NCBI RefSeq assembly: GCF_965137335.1 | Contig: NZ_CBCRZD010000012.1 | From: Empedobacter stercoris | GTDB lineage: Bacteria > Bacteroidota > Bacteroidia > Flavobacteriales > Weeksellaceae | Reading direction: 5' to 3' (one strand) | Length of the DNA: 64,000 nucleotides | In this document: piece by piece, positions 8,611 to 18,302 of the stretch | Numbering within the stretch: the stretch's first letter is position 1 | Layout of the letters: every line of letters starts with the position of its first letter | Notes under the pieces: model-generated | What the model saw: only the letters and a program-made list of their open reading frames with translations | The model's database searches: none | What the model was told of the DNA's origin: nothing | Made by a program: the position numbers and the translations under genes

Positions 8611-8725
8611 CGTGAGTTGTTTGTTTTCGGGATGTAAAATTAACAAGATTATTCAACAGAAATGAAGCGATTTTATCAAAAAGATTTGTGTAACTTTGTG
8701 CCTTTGTTAGTAACCTCAGCAAATA

Positions 8726-8756
8726 AAAAAATCCAACATTAAGTTGGATTTTTTGT
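8726..8756. terminator. Terminator downstream of rel
   Basis: AAAAAATCCAAC-ATTAA-GTTGGATTTTTT forms a strong stem flanked by A and T runs about 45 bp past the rel stop codon (minus strand). It can also function on the plus strand. Confidence 0.7.
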
Positions 8757-8800
8757 TTTACTCTTTCTATCTTAACGATTTGGATTAATTTCGACTAAAA

Positions 8801-11032
8801 CTAATTTTTATATGTTCTCTTAACAGATTGAATTCCCTCGATATTCTTTAATTCCATCATAATTTTTTCTAATTCTGCTTTATTTTTAACAGAAACTGTA
8901 ATTTTTCCATCAAAAATACCTGCATCTTCAGACAAATTAATACTGTGCATATTCAAGGAATTATTTTTCGAAATCACCAATGTAATATCACTTACCATTC
9001 CCGAACGATCTAATCCTTGAAGTTCAATCAGTGCTTTAAATTCTTGTTGAGAAGAATCAATCCATTTAGCCTTAATAATTCTATAAGCATAATTTGCTTG
9101 TAACGAAACAGAGTTAGGACAATCAACTTTATGTACTTTTATCCCTTTCGAAACGGTAATAAATCCATATACTTTATCTCCTGCAATTGGATTACAACAG
9201 CTTGCTAATTCATAATCTAAACGTTCCTCATCGTTTCCAAAAACAAGACTATCTAATTTTGTTTTATCAACAGGAATATCTTCTTTCTTCGTTGTATTGA
9301 ATGTTGATTTTCTAAATCGATTAATTAAACCAGTAAAACCAGAATTGCGTTCTGCGAACTTACGTAAATCATTGTTGTCTATAATTCCCATAGCAACATT
9401 ATAAAACACATCCATACTTGAACCTAACTTAAAGTATTGCTGTAACTGATTAACTGTATTTTCGTTAAAATCAACCTTTAAGTGTCTCAATTTACGTTGA
9501 ATAATTTCTTTTCCTTCATCGGCGATTTTGCGTTTATCCGAATTTAAAGAAGCTTTAATTTTACTTCTCGCTTTACTTGTTACGACATAATCTAACCATT
9601 CTAATTTTGGTTTTTGTTGCGTCGAAGTAATAATTTCTACCTGATCTCCACTTTGTAATTGATGCGATAAAGGATGCAATTTTCCATTGACTTTTGCTCC
9701 CAAACAGTGATCACCAACATTCGAGTGAATTGAGTAGGCGAAGTCTAACGAGCTTGCTCCTTTTGGTAGCGAATGCAAATCTCCTTTTGGCGTAAAAACA
9801 TAGATTTCTTTTGAATACAAATTGAATTTGAAATTGTCCATAAATTCAATTGCATCTTTTGTATCTTCTTGCTCTAACATTTCACGAACTTGGTGAATCC
9901 ATTCATCTACTTTCGTTTCATCGTTTGAGACATTTTCTTTGTATTTATAATGTGCAGCAATCCCCATCTCTGCTACTTCATCCATTCTTTCGGAACGAAT
10001 CTGAACTTCAACCCAACGTGCTTGTGGTCCCATCACAGTCACGTGAAGCGACTCGTAACCTGTTGTTTTTGGTTGAGAAATCCAATCGCGCATACGTTTA
10101 GGATTTGGTATAAATATATCCGTAATTAAAGAATAGATTTTCCATGCTAAGAATTTTTCATTTTTTCTATCCGAACGATAAATGACACGAATAGCAAATA
10201 AATCAAACACCTCTTCAAAAGGGATTCCTTGATTTATTATCTTTCTATAAATAGAATTAATCGATTTTGAACGCCCTTTAATCTCAAACTCCAGCCCTTC
10301 GGCTTCTAATTTTTCTGAGATTAATTTACAGAAATCATCAATGTATTTTTTTCTTTCTGCTTCAGTTTCAGTTAATTTATGCTCAATATTGTAGTATGCA
10401 TCTGGTTTGGTGTATTTTAAACTCAAATCTTCTAATTCAGATTTGATGTTATACAATCCCATTCTATGTGCTAAAGGTGCATAAATAAAAATCGTTTCAG
10501 AAGCAATTTTCAACTGTTTATCTTCTCGCATACTTTCAAGTGTACGCATATTGTGGAGACGATCTGCGATTTTAATTAAAATCACACGAACATCTTCTGA
10601 CAAAGTCAATAAAAGCTTTTTGTAATTTTCTGATTGAATTGAAACATCTTGTTTATTTAAAACTGCTATTTTTGTTAATCCATCAATAATTTTAGCAATC
10701 TTTTTCCCAAAAAGTTTCTCAATATCTTCTAAAGTATAATCAGTATCTTCTACAACATCATGCATTAAAGCAGCAGCAATAGAGGTTGCTCCAAGTCCAA
10801 TTTCGTCAGCAACTATTTTCGCAACAGCTATTGGATGATAAATATAAGGTTCTCCAGTTTTTCTGCGTTGATCTTTATGCGCATCAACAGCCAAATCAAA
10901 TGCTTTGCGAACTAATTTTTTATCGTCATCGGACAGCGTGACATATGTATTTTGAAGCATCTCTTTATAACGTCTTGTTATTTCGATGTTCTCTTTTTCT
11001 AATTGTTCATTTGTAATAACGTGAGGCGTCAT
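8801..11032 (-). CDS. rel: Bifunctional (p)ppGpp synthetase/hydrolase RelA/SpoT
   Basis: A 743-residue long Rel protein that makes and degrades the alarmone (p)ppGpp. Domain order: HD hydrolase (His66-Pro, His91-Asp92 and Glu95-Asp96 in MHDVVEDT), synthetase (RMRDWISQPKTTGYESLHV, about 315-335), TGS (IYVFTPKGDLHSLPKGASSLDFAY), a zinc-finger/helical region with CCNPIAGD, and a C-terminal ACT domain. Both catalytic halves look intact, so it is a bifunctional enzyme rather than a synthase-only RelA. It is transcribed alone; a terminator follows, and a 370-bp AT-rich region separates it from the divergent acyl-CoA synthetase gene. Confidence 0.95.
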   Translation of the reverse strand: MTPHVITNEQLEKENIEITRRYKEMLQNTYVTLSDDDKKLVRKAFDLAVDAHKDQRRKTGEPYIYHPIAVAKIVADEIGLGATSIAAALMHDVVEDTDYTLEDIEKLFGKKIAKIIDGLTKIAVLNKQDVSIQSENYKKLLLTLSEDVRVILIKIADRLHNMRTLESMREDKQLKIASETIFIYAPLAHRMGLYNIKSELEDLSLKYTKPDAYYNIEHKLTETEAERKKYIDDFCKLISEKLEAEGLEFEIKGRSKSINSIYRKIINQGIPFEEVFDLFAIRVIYRSDRKNEKFLAWKIYSLITDIFIPNPKRMRDWISQPKTTGYESLHVTVMGPQARWVEVQIRSERMDEVAEMGIAAHYKYKENVSNDETKVDEWIHQVREMLEQEDTKDAIEFMDNFKFNLYSKEIYVFTPKGDLHSLPKGASSLDFAYSIHSNVGDHCLGAKVNGKLHPLSHQLQSGDQVEIITSTQQKPKLEWLDYVVTSKARSKIKASLNSDKRKIADEGKEIIQRKLRHLKVDFNENTVNQLQQYFKLGSSMDVFYNVAMGIIDNNDLRKFAERNSGFTGLINRFRKSTFNTTKKEDIPVDKTKLDSLVFGNDEERLDYELASCCNPIAGDKVYGFITVSKGIKVHKVDCPNSVSLQANYAYRIIKAKWIDSSQQEFKALIELQGLDRSGMVSDITLVISKNNSLNMHSINLSEDAGIFDGKITVSVKNKAELEKIMMELKNIEGIQSVKRTYKN

Positions 11033-11405
11033 TTATCTATATTTATGGTAAAATTAGTATTTTATATTATTGTTAAAAAAAGTTAGTCAAACCTTTATTT
11101 ATCAGCTTTTATTCAAATAAATATACGATATTTTCTATTTATATATCTGTTATTTTGTTTATTTAAATTGTAAATTTAAGAAAATAACATTGAATTGATT
11201 TTTAATGTGTATTTGACACACTATCAATTTGATAAGAATTAACGATTTTTAACTGATGTTTTTAACATTTACTCATTCAAACGTCTTAAAATTTATTAAA
11301 AATACAAATATTTTCTATGTCTTAAAATAATTAATCAAATAACAATTTATCAAATAAAAACAATTCGTAATTTACCGCAACAAATAAAACACAACACACA
11401 CACAA
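11033..11405. other. AT-rich divergent intergenic region, no gene seen
   Basis: This 373-bp stretch between divergent rel and the acyl-CoA synthetase gene has no convincing open frame on either strand. It contains a 13-nt palindrome TATCAATTTGATA (11222-11234), next to GTGTATTTGACACAC, which could be a regulator site, but no matching regulator is identified. Confidence 0.5.
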
Positions 11406-13313
11406 ATGGATTACAAAACTTTATACTCAAAAAGTATTGAAGAACCCGAACTCTTTTGGAAAGAGGAAGCTTACAAATTGGCTTGGTCAACTTACCCTGA
11501 AGAAATTTTAAGAAAAAATGAAAATGGCTATTATTCATGGTTTCTAGATGGAAAAATCAACATGAGCCGTTTGGCTTTAGAGGAAAATATTAAAGCTGGT
11601 CGTGGCGAACAAAATGCGTTAATATATGATTCACCCGTAACTGGAGTTAAACAGAAAATAACATACAACGAATTATTAGATAAAGTTAGTCGTTTTGCAG
11701 GTGGATTAACTTCATTAGGACTAACGAAAGGCGATACAGCCATTATTTATATGCCGATGATACCTGAAGCTATTGTAGCTATGTTGGCATGTTCAAGAAT
11801 TGGTGTAATACATTCGGTGGTATTCGGAGGTTTTGCTGCTCCAGAATTAGCGATTAGAATTGATGACGCTCAACCAGATGTCATTATTTCATCTTCTTAT
11901 GGTGTAGAAGTTAACCGTCAAATCAATTACAAACCTTTAATTGATGAAGCTATTAATTTAACGATATATAAACCAAAAGATATTATCATTTTCGAACGTC
12001 CAAATCACAGCGACGATTTATCTGCGGCTAATGTACATACATACGATGAAATGTATAAACACGAACCTGTAGAACCGATAGAAGTTCCGAGTACACATCC
12101 ATTATATATTCTGTATACATCTGGTACAACTTCAACTCCTAAAGGTGTTGTTCGTGATACAGGTGGCTACGCAACCGCTCTAAATTCAACCATGAAATAT
12201 TTTTATGATTTAGAACCTGGTGACACGATTCTTACAGCAAGTGATATCGGATGGGTTGTTGGACATTCTTATATTGTATATGCTCCTTTGATTTATGGCG
12301 TAACAACTGTTATATATGAAGGTAAACCTATCAAAACTCCAGATGCTGGTGCGTTTTGGCGAATGGTTGAAGAATACAAAATAAAAAATGTATTTACTGC
12401 TCCAACAGCAATTCGTGCAATACGAAAAGAGGATCCAGAAGGAAAATTATTTCAACAATATGATACAACGAGTTTAAAACGTTTGTTTTTAGCTGGAGAA
12501 CGATGCGATACTTCTACATATTATTGGTTAAAAGAAATTTCGAAACGTCCCGTTATTGATCATTGGTGGCAAACAGAAAGTGGATGGCCAATGTTAGGTA
12601 TATGTACAGGATTACAAGAAATAATGCCAGAACCTGGCGCTGCAGGACTTCCTGTTTTTGGATACAACATCAAAATCGTAAACGAGGAAGGAATCGAAAA
12701 TGATGTAAATGAAGAAGGGCCTATTGTAATCAAACTTCCACTTCCTCCTGGATGTATGGCAAGTTTATGGCGAAACGAACACCGATTTATTAAAGGATAT
12801 TTTCAACAATTTCCTGATCATTATCTAACAGGAGATGGTGGTTACAAAGACGAAAATGGATTTGTCTTTATCACTGGTCGAACAGATGATATTATAAATG
12901 TTGCAGGACACAGATTAAGCACAGCTACAATGGAAGAATTAGTTTCTTCTCATCCTGATGTAACGGAATGTGCTGTTGTTGGAATAAAAGATGAATTGAA
13001 AGGTCAAGTTCCAATCGGATTTATTGTTACAAAAGAAAACGCAACAAAAACTGAAGAAGAAATTGAAAAAGATTTAATTGCTTTGTTACGTAAAGAAATT
13101 GGAGGAATAGCATGCTATAAAACAACGATTAAAGTTGATCGCTTACCAAAAACTCGAAGTGGTAAGATTTTGCGTAAAACTTTAACTCAAATTGCAGACG
13201 GAACACCATTTACAATTCCTTCTACAATAGAAGACGCGTCTGTTTTAGACGAACTAATACATGAATTCACAAGAAGAAGTATCGGCGCAGCCTTTACTTC
13301 TACAAATTCATAA
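11406..13313 (+). CDS. prpE: Propionyl-CoA / acetyl-CoA synthetase (PrpE-type)
   Basis: A 635-residue AMP-forming acyl-CoA synthetase that activates a short-chain acid through an acyl-adenylate. The phosphate-binding motif is YTSGTTSTPKGVVRDTGGY (about residues 236-254); the Arg-Asp after the motif is more like propionyl-CoA synthetases (PrpE) than acetyl-CoA synthetases, which usually have a His-Thr-Thr there. Further motifs are DHWWQTESGWP, YLTGDGG and the C-terminal catalytic lysine in KTRSGKILRKTL, a site often inhibited by acetylation. The exact acid cannot be settled by eye. It is monocistronic with a strong terminator. Confidence 0.85.
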   Translation: MDYKTLYSKSIEEPELFWKEEAYKLAWSTYPEEILRKNENGYYSWFLDGKINMSRLALEENIKAGRGEQNALIYDSPVTGVKQKITYNELLDKVSRFAGGLTSLGLTKGDTAIIYMPMIPEAIVAMLACSRIGVIHSVVFGGFAAPELAIRIDDAQPDVIISSSYGVEVNRQINYKPLIDEAINLTIYKPKDIIIFERPNHSDDLSAANVHTYDEMYKHEPVEPIEVPSTHPLYILYTSGTTSTPKGVVRDTGGYATALNSTMKYFYDLEPGDTILTASDIGWVVGHSYIVYAPLIYGVTTVIYEGKPIKTPDAGAFWRMVEEYKIKNVFTAPTAIRAIRKEDPEGKLFQQYDTTSLKRLFLAGERCDTSTYYWLKEISKRPVIDHWWQTESGWPMLGICTGLQEIMPEPGAAGLPVFGYNIKIVNEEGIENDVNEEGPIVIKLPLPPGCMASLWRNEHRFIKGYFQQFPDHYLTGDGGYKDENGFVFITGRTDDIINVAGHRLSTATMEELVSSHPDVTECAVVGIKDELKGQVPIGFIVTKENATKTEEEIEKDLIALLRKEIGGIACYKTTIKVDRLPKTRSGKILRKTLTQIADGTPFTIPSTIEDASVLDELIHEFTRRSIGAAFTSTNS

Positions 13314-13333
13314 TTTTTTTCCATTCACTATTC

Positions 13334-13367
13334 AAAAAGCAGTAATCTCTGGATTACTGCTTTTTTT
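13334..13367 (+). terminator. Rho-independent terminator after prpE
   Basis: A 13-14-bp stem (AAAAGCAGTAATC / GATTACTGCTTTT) with a 4-nt loop and seven T residues lies just past the acyl-CoA synthetase. The downstream gene is convergent, so it may be shared. Confidence 0.8.
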
Positions 13368-13385
13368 ATGAATTAAACTTATTGA

Positions 13386-13904
13386 TTACATTGTTGTTAA
13401 CAATTCAATCATTTCTTTATTTTCTTGCAATAACGCATGATCTTTTGCTGTCTTTCCATTAAAGTCTTTAATATTAAGATCTGCACCTTTTTCAATCAAC
13501 TTTTTAGCAATATCATTTCTACCAAACGTAACTGCAAAAATTAATGAAGTAGCTCCATTAAAATTAACTTGGTTTACATCTGCTTGGTGAGCTAATAAAA
13601 CATCTACCATTTCTTGATAACCTTTAAACGCAGCTCCCATCAAGGCATTGTTACCCGATTTATCCTGAGCATTTGGATTCGCTCCATTTTTTAACAAGGA
13701 TAAAACCGCTTCCTTGTTGTCATTATAAACCGCTAAAATCAAAGGAGTAAAACCTCTATCATTAGCCTGATTAACATCTGCACCTTTTGTAATTAATTGT
13801 TCGATTAATGCAATATCATTCTCTCTTGACGCAGTATATAAATCTTGTGCAATTACTGTGTAAGTTGTTAGAAAAAAGACGAATGCTAAGAATAATTTTT
13901 TCAT
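13386..13904 (-). CDS. Exported ankyrin-repeat protein
   Basis: A 172-residue protein with a signal peptide (residues 1-19, ...VIAQ) followed by four to five ankyrin repeats (for example GADVNQANDRGFTPLILAVYND and GANPNAQDKSGNNALMGAAFKG). It lies 60 bp downstream of the exported catalase gene on the same strand. In Pseudomonas aeruginosa the periplasmic ankyrin protein AnkB is encoded next to katB and is needed for full catalase activity, so a catalase helper or scaffold role is inferred here. There is no enzymatic domain. Confidence 0.85.
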   Translation of the reverse strand: MKKLFLAFVFFLTTYTVIAQDLYTASRENDIALIEQLITKGADVNQANDRGFTPLILAVYNDNKEAVLSLLKNGANPNAQDKSGNNALMGAAFKGYQEMVDVLLAHQADVNQVNFNGATSLIFAVTFGRNDIAKKLIEKGADLNIKDFNGKTAKDHALLQENKEMIELLTTM

Positions 13905-13927
13905 ATATTTTATTTTTCAGAAAGTCA

Positions 13928-13951
13928 TGGAGTCAAAACCAATCGACTCCA
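13928..13951 (-). other. Hairpin between catalase and ankyrin genes
   Basis: TGGAGTC (13928-13934) and GACTCCA (13945-13951) form a perfect 7-bp stem around a 10-nt loop in the 60-bp gap. No T run follows on the minus strand, so it looks like an mRNA-stabilising or attenuating hairpin rather than a full terminator. Confidence 0.45.
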
Positions 13952-13964
13952 ATCCATTAATTTA

Positions 13965-15488
13965 TTATTTTGGTAAGTATTGTTTTACATCATTTATAGA
14001 AGTATTGGTTGCTTTCATTAAACGTGTACCATATTCATTATTTGCTTGATAAAAATGGGCAATCATTTTGTGAACGATAACTTTATTTTTCACTGTATTT
14101 AATGCTCCTGATAAATTTTTAATTAAATTTTCTTGATCCTTCTTAGAAAAAGATTGATACAAATCACCTGCTTGTGCAAAGTTATTTTCTTTATCAATCA
14201 CATGCTGAGTAGTTGTCGTTCCTGCAGGAAAAACTGATTTTGAATAATTGAATTTTGCGTTATCTACCACTTCAGGAACATTTGTCGATGGTTGATAATT
14301 TACATCACCTTTTTGTTCACGTAATGACATATAACCATCTTGGTTGTATGTTTTGACTTGAGTTTTTGCTGCATTTACAGGAATTTGTTGAAAATTCCCT
14401 GTTAAACGGTGACGCTGTGTATCTGTGTAAGAAAATAATCGACCTTGTAACAATTTATCTTCTGATGCTTCGATACCTGGTACTAATGTAGCAGGCGCAA
14501 AAGCAGCTTGCTCTACTTGTTGAAAATAATTTGTCGGATTCTCTTTCAACGTCATTGTTCCAACTTTAATTAATTTAGCTATAGATTCTGGCCAAACTTT
14601 TGTTACATCAACAGGATTGAAATCTAAACGTTCAAAATCTTCTCTTTTTAACATTTGAACATATAAATCCCATTTTGGAAAATTTCCTTTCTCAATTTCT
14701 TGATGCAGATCCAACGTTGCATGTTCAATAGCTGTAGATTGAATTTCGTTTGCTTCTTGCTGTGTTAAGTTCTTCACTTCTTGTTGAGGCTTCCATTTGT
14801 ATTTTACATACGTCACTTCACCTTTATTATTTACCCATTTGTAAGCATGCACACCGTTCCCTTCCATCTGACGGTAATTCGCAGGTATTCCGTAATCTGA
14901 AAATAACCACGTTAACATATGTGTCGATTCTGGAAGATTAGAAAAGAAATCAAATACTCGATTAGGGTCAGAAGCACCGTTTGTTAATGGAGAAGGTTTG
15001 AAAGCGTGTACCATATCTGGAAATTTAATCGCATCACGAATAAAGAAAACTGGTAAATTATTTCCAACTAAATCGTAGTTACCTTGCTCCGTATAAAATT
15101 TCACTGCAAAACCACGTGGATCACGGTATGTTTCTGGTGAACCTTGTTGATGAGTTACTGTTGAAAAACGCACAAATAATGGTGTTTTTTTTCCAGCCTG
15201 TGATAAGAAATCAGCCATAGTAACTTCAGAAAAATCTTGTTCTGCTACAAATTCACCAAAAGCTCCAGCACCTCGCGCATGCACAACACGTTCTGGAATA
15301 CGCTCTCGGTCAAAAGCAGCTAATTTTTCAATCAGATGAATATCTTCTAATAAAACTTGTCCGTTATTGCCTAATGTTTTAGAGTTTTGATTATCTCCAA
15401 CAGGAGCCCCTGTATTTGTAGTTAATTGTTGTGAAAATGCAACAGTAGATAGAAAAGCTAATCCTAGTACGAAACTTCTTTTGATCAT
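13965..15488 (-). CDS. katA: Exported monofunctional haem catalase
   Basis: A 507-residue small-subunit catalase that converts hydrogen peroxide to water and oxygen. The catalytic His70 is in VVHARGAGAFGEF, the active-site Asn is in DLVGNNLPVFFIRD (about 143), and the haem-ligand tyrosine is in GRLFSYTDTQRHRL. Before the core is a signal peptide (MIKRSFVLGLAFLSTVAFSQ), so the mature enzyme is probably periplasmic. A complete flavobacterial promoter precedes it. The ankyrin gene downstream probably forms an operon with it. Confidence 0.95.
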   Translation of the reverse strand: MIKRSFVLGLAFLSTVAFSQQLTTNTGAPVGDNQNSKTLGNNGQVLLEDIHLIEKLAAFDRERIPERVVHARGAGAFGEFVAEQDFSEVTMADFLSQAGKKTPLFVRFSTVTHQQGSPETYRDPRGFAVKFYTEQGNYDLVGNNLPVFFIRDAIKFPDMVHAFKPSPLTNGASDPNRVFDFFSNLPESTHMLTWLFSDYGIPANYRQMEGNGVHAYKWVNNKGEVTYVKYKWKPQQEVKNLTQQEANEIQSTAIEHATLDLHQEIEKGNFPKWDLYVQMLKREDFERLDFNPVDVTKVWPESIAKLIKVGTMTLKENPTNYFQQVEQAAFAPATLVPGIEASEDKLLQGRLFSYTDTQRHRLTGNFQQIPVNAAKTQVKTYNQDGYMSLREQKGDVNYQPSTNVPEVVDNAKFNYSKSVFPAGTTTTQHVIDKENNFAQAGDLYQSFSKKDQENLIKNLSGALNTVKNKVIVHKMIAHFYQANNEYGTRLMKATNTSINDVKQYLPK

Positions 15489-15528
15489 AATTATAGTTTT
15501 AATCTTTATTTATTATTTTAAGACACCA

Positions 15529-15560
15529 CAAAACTATAACCAGTCAAACTATAAATCAAA
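15529..15560 (-). promoter_or_regulatory. Catalase promoter (TTTG-N20-TAGTTTTG)
   Basis: On the minus strand TTTG (15557-15560), a 20-nt spacer and TAGTTTTG (15529-15536) match the Bacteroidota sigma-A consensus TTTG-N19-21-TAnnTTTG. The predicted start of transcription is near 15521, giving a leader of about 33 nt before the catalase ATG. Confidence 0.7.
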
Positions 15561-15703
15561 TCTATAAAATCTATTAGATATAATTAATTTTTATAATAAT
15601 TAAATCTCAACAAATTAGTCAACTCAAATCGTAGATATATTATTTTACAATAGATTAATAAATTAATACTATACCAGAACTGTTGATTTATAAAATTCAT
15701 AAA

Positions 15704-15727
15704 AAAAACCGCTATACAGCGGTTTAC
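15704..15727 (-). terminator. Terminator of the small gene at 15740-15904
   Basis: On the minus strand AAACCGCTG-TA-TAGCGGTTT forms a strong stem followed by eight T residues, 13 bp after the stop codon of the 54-residue frame. Its presence supports that frame being transcribed. Confidence 0.7.
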
Positions 15728-15739
15728 CTATTATATGGA

Positions 15740-15904
15740 TTAATATTTTCTGAAACGTTGAAACAAAACTGTTGGTTTTATTTTTATTGATTCATTAGCG
15801 ATCAAAATCATTACATTCAAATGTTGATTAAACTTCCATAATGAGTTTCCTTCAACCTCTACCCCTTGCGGAGTTCTAATAAGTTCTAAATTTGTGTACA
15901 TCAT
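15740..15904 (-). CDS. Small hypothetical protein (54 residues)
   Basis: A short frame starting with two consecutive ATG codons (15902-15904 and 15899-15901) encodes MMYTNLELIRTPQGVEVE... and ends at TAA 15740-15742. The composition is protein-like: a strand-turn-strand start, a hydrophobic core NVMILIAN and a basic aromatic tail QRFRKY. It is followed at once by a strong terminator. No family is recognised. It lies alone between katA and recG in an otherwise non-coding 600-bp region. Confidence 0.5.
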   Translation of the reverse strand: MMYTNLELIRTPQGVEVEGNSLWKFNQHLNVMILIANESIKIKPTVLFQRFRKY

Positions 15905-16085
15905 AATCTGTGTGTGTTTTTGGTTGACGCTAATATTATGTTAAAAAATAATTATTTTGTTAATTCATTTTAACATGCTTAATAAAATTAAAAGTTTCCT
16001 ATTATACGCAATATTTATAAATTCATTTTAAAAACATCACATATTATACCAAAAAACATTTCACCTATTTATTTAATGTTAAATT

Positions 16086-18191
16086 TTAAGAAATTTGACT
16101 CCAACCTACTTTATCTTTATGATTTTCGATAAAATATTTTTTTGTATTTTGATAAATTGGTGATGACAAAGTTGCGTCTTGATTTAAGATAATTTCAACA
16201 CATTTTCTTGCTGCATACAACACTTCTTTATCTTTTGACAAATCAGCAATTTTAAGATTTAGAACACCACTTTGTTGCGTTCCCATCATATCACCTGGAC
16301 CTCGCAATTCCAAATCTACCTCTGCAACTTGAAATCCATCATTGGTTTGACACATCGTTTGAATGCGACGTTTTGAAACGTCATTGAGTTTTCCTCCTGT
16401 CATCAAAATACAATAGGATTGCTCTGCACCTCGCCCTACACGTCCACGAAGTTGATGCAGTTGAGAAAGTCCAAATCGTTCAGAATTTTCAATAATCATT
16501 ACCGAAGCATTAGGCACATTAACACCCACCTCTATCACAGTTGTTGCAACTAATATTTGTGTTTCATGATTTTTGAAACGATTCATTTCAAATTCTTTAT
16601 CAGCAGGCTTTTGCCTTCCATGTACTATACTAATTCCATACTCTGGTAAAGGAAAGGCACGCGAAATACTTTCGTAACCATCCATCAAATCTTTTAACTC
16701 TAATTTTGCAGACTCTTCAATTAACGGATAAACAACATATATTTGACGACCTTTGGCAATTTCATCTTTTATAAATTTAAAAACACTTAACCGATGCGCA
16801 TCTGTTTTATGAAGAGTCTTTATTGGCTTTCTACCTTTTGGTAACTCATCGATCACAGAAACATCTAAATCGCCATACATTGTCATAGATAATGTCCGAG
16901 GAATTGGCGTTGCTGTCATCACTAGAATGTGAGGCGGAAGTTTAGCTTTACGCCAAAATTTAGCACGTTGAGCCACACCAAAACGATGTTGCTCATCAAT
17001 AATCGCTAATCCTAAATTCTGAAAAATAACGTTATCTTCTAATAAGGCATGTGTTCCGATAATGATTTTTAGATTTCCATTTTCTAAATTCTCAAGAATT
17101 GGTTGACGCCTTTTTTTCGTGACCGAACCTGTTAACAATTCAACAGAAACATCTAAGCCGTTCAATAATTCTGTAATACTTTCATAATGTTGTTGTGCCA
17201 AAATTTCGGTTGGCGCAATTAAAGCAGCTTGATAGCCATTATCTACTGCGATCAACATCGTTAACAATGCAACCATTGTTTTTCCTGAACCTACATCTCC
17301 TTGCAATAAACGATTCATTTGTGCAGGTTGACGAAGATCATAGCGAATTTCTTTAACCACTCTTTTTTGAGCATTTGTCAGTTCAAAAGGTAAATATTCG
17401 TTGTAAAACCTATTGAAATAATGGCCAATTTCTGGAAAAGGATTACTTCTATTCTTTTGTTTATTAACTGCTTTTTGAAAAAGATTAGCTAAATTTAAAA
17501 AGAAAAATTCTTCAAATTTTAAACGTCGAATAGCAGCATTTAATTCTGTTAAATCCTTTGGAAAATGAATCGCTTTTAAGGCTTCATTGCGACCAACTAA
17601 TTTATAATGATCAATTACATTTTGAGGTAAATTTTCAGGAATATCGATTTTTTCAGCAAAAAGGTTCATCATCATTTTCTGAAGAACTCGATTTGTAATT
17701 CCTTTTTTCGTTAATTTTTCTGTGCTTGGATAAATAGGAAATAAACCAAGTGGAATATTCTTAGCATCTTCAACTAACTCTATCTCAGGATGCGTAATAC
17801 TAAGATTGTTATTGAATAAATTTGGTTTCCCATAAAGCACAACTTCTTTGAAAAGATCATTTTTTAGTTTCTCTTTTTGCCAAGATGAAACCTTGAACCA
17901 AACCAATTCCAACGTTCCTGTTCCATCCTGAAACTTCCCAACTAAACGCTTTACTTTACCTTGATTTATTTCTTCTAACTGAACAATTTTGCCTTTTAAT
18001 TGAATTTCGGCAGCTGTAGATGAAATTTCAGAAATTTTATAAAATTTCGATTTATCAACATAACGAAAAGGAAAATGTTGTATCAAATCTTCGTATCTAA
18101 AAATTCTGAATTCACTTTGCAGTGTTTTAGCACGCTCAGGACCAGCTCCCTTCAAATATTCTATGGTTTTCTTTAATGGATTTTGATACAT
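16086..18191 (-). CDS. recG: ATP-dependent DNA helicase RecG
   Basis: A 701-residue RecG helicase, which reverses stalled replication forks and branch-migrates Holliday junctions. The N-terminal OB-fold wedge (about 60-150) is followed by the helicase core: Walker A GDVGSGKT (near 290), motif II DEQH (IIDEQHRFGV), motif III TATPIPRTL, and the C-terminal motifs VVATTVIEVGVNVPNA-like and QLRGRVGRG with the RecG-specific TRG-type region. The length is normal. It is monocistronic; about 180 bp of non-coding DNA separates it from the small upstream gene. Confidence 0.95.
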   Translation of the reverse strand: MYQNPLKKTIEYLKGAGPERAKTLQSEFRIFRYEDLIQHFPFRYVDKSKFYKISEISSTAAEIQLKGKIVQLEEINQGKVKRLVGKFQDGTGTLELVWFKVSSWQKEKLKNDLFKEVVLYGKPNLFNNNLSITHPEIELVEDAKNIPLGLFPIYPSTEKLTKKGITNRVLQKMMMNLFAEKIDIPENLPQNVIDHYKLVGRNEALKAIHFPKDLTELNAAIRRLKFEEFFFLNLANLFQKAVNKQKNRSNPFPEIGHYFNRFYNEYLPFELTNAQKRVVKEIRYDLRQPAQMNRLLQGDVGSGKTMVALLTMLIAVDNGYQAALIAPTEILAQQHYESITELLNGLDVSVELLTGSVTKKRRQPILENLENGNLKIIIGTHALLEDNVIFQNLGLAIIDEQHRFGVAQRAKFWRKAKLPPHILVMTATPIPRTLSMTMYGDLDVSVIDELPKGRKPIKTLHKTDAHRLSVFKFIKDEIAKGRQIYVVYPLIEESAKLELKDLMDGYESISRAFPLPEYGISIVHGRQKPADKEFEMNRFKNHETQILVATTVIEVGVNVPNASVMIIENSERFGLSQLHQLRGRVGRGAEQSYCILMTGGKLNDVSKRRIQTMCQTNDGFQVAEVDLELRGPGDMMGTQQSGVLNLKIADLSKDKEVLYAARKCVEIILNQDATLSSPIYQNTKKYFIENHKDKVGWSQIS

Positions 18192-18302
18192 TTTTCTACT
18201 TTAGAAAGTCGCAATTTACCAAATTTTAACGACAAACTATGTCATCTATGTTACAAAATAAGCTCGTAGAATTACTTTATATTTGTATAAAATAATAAAC
18301 AA

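Noticed and set aside
11222..11234. Palindrome TATCAATTTGATA as an operator
   Set aside because: It is short, AT-rich and has no candidate regulator nearby, so chance cannot be excluded; left as a note in the intergenic entry.
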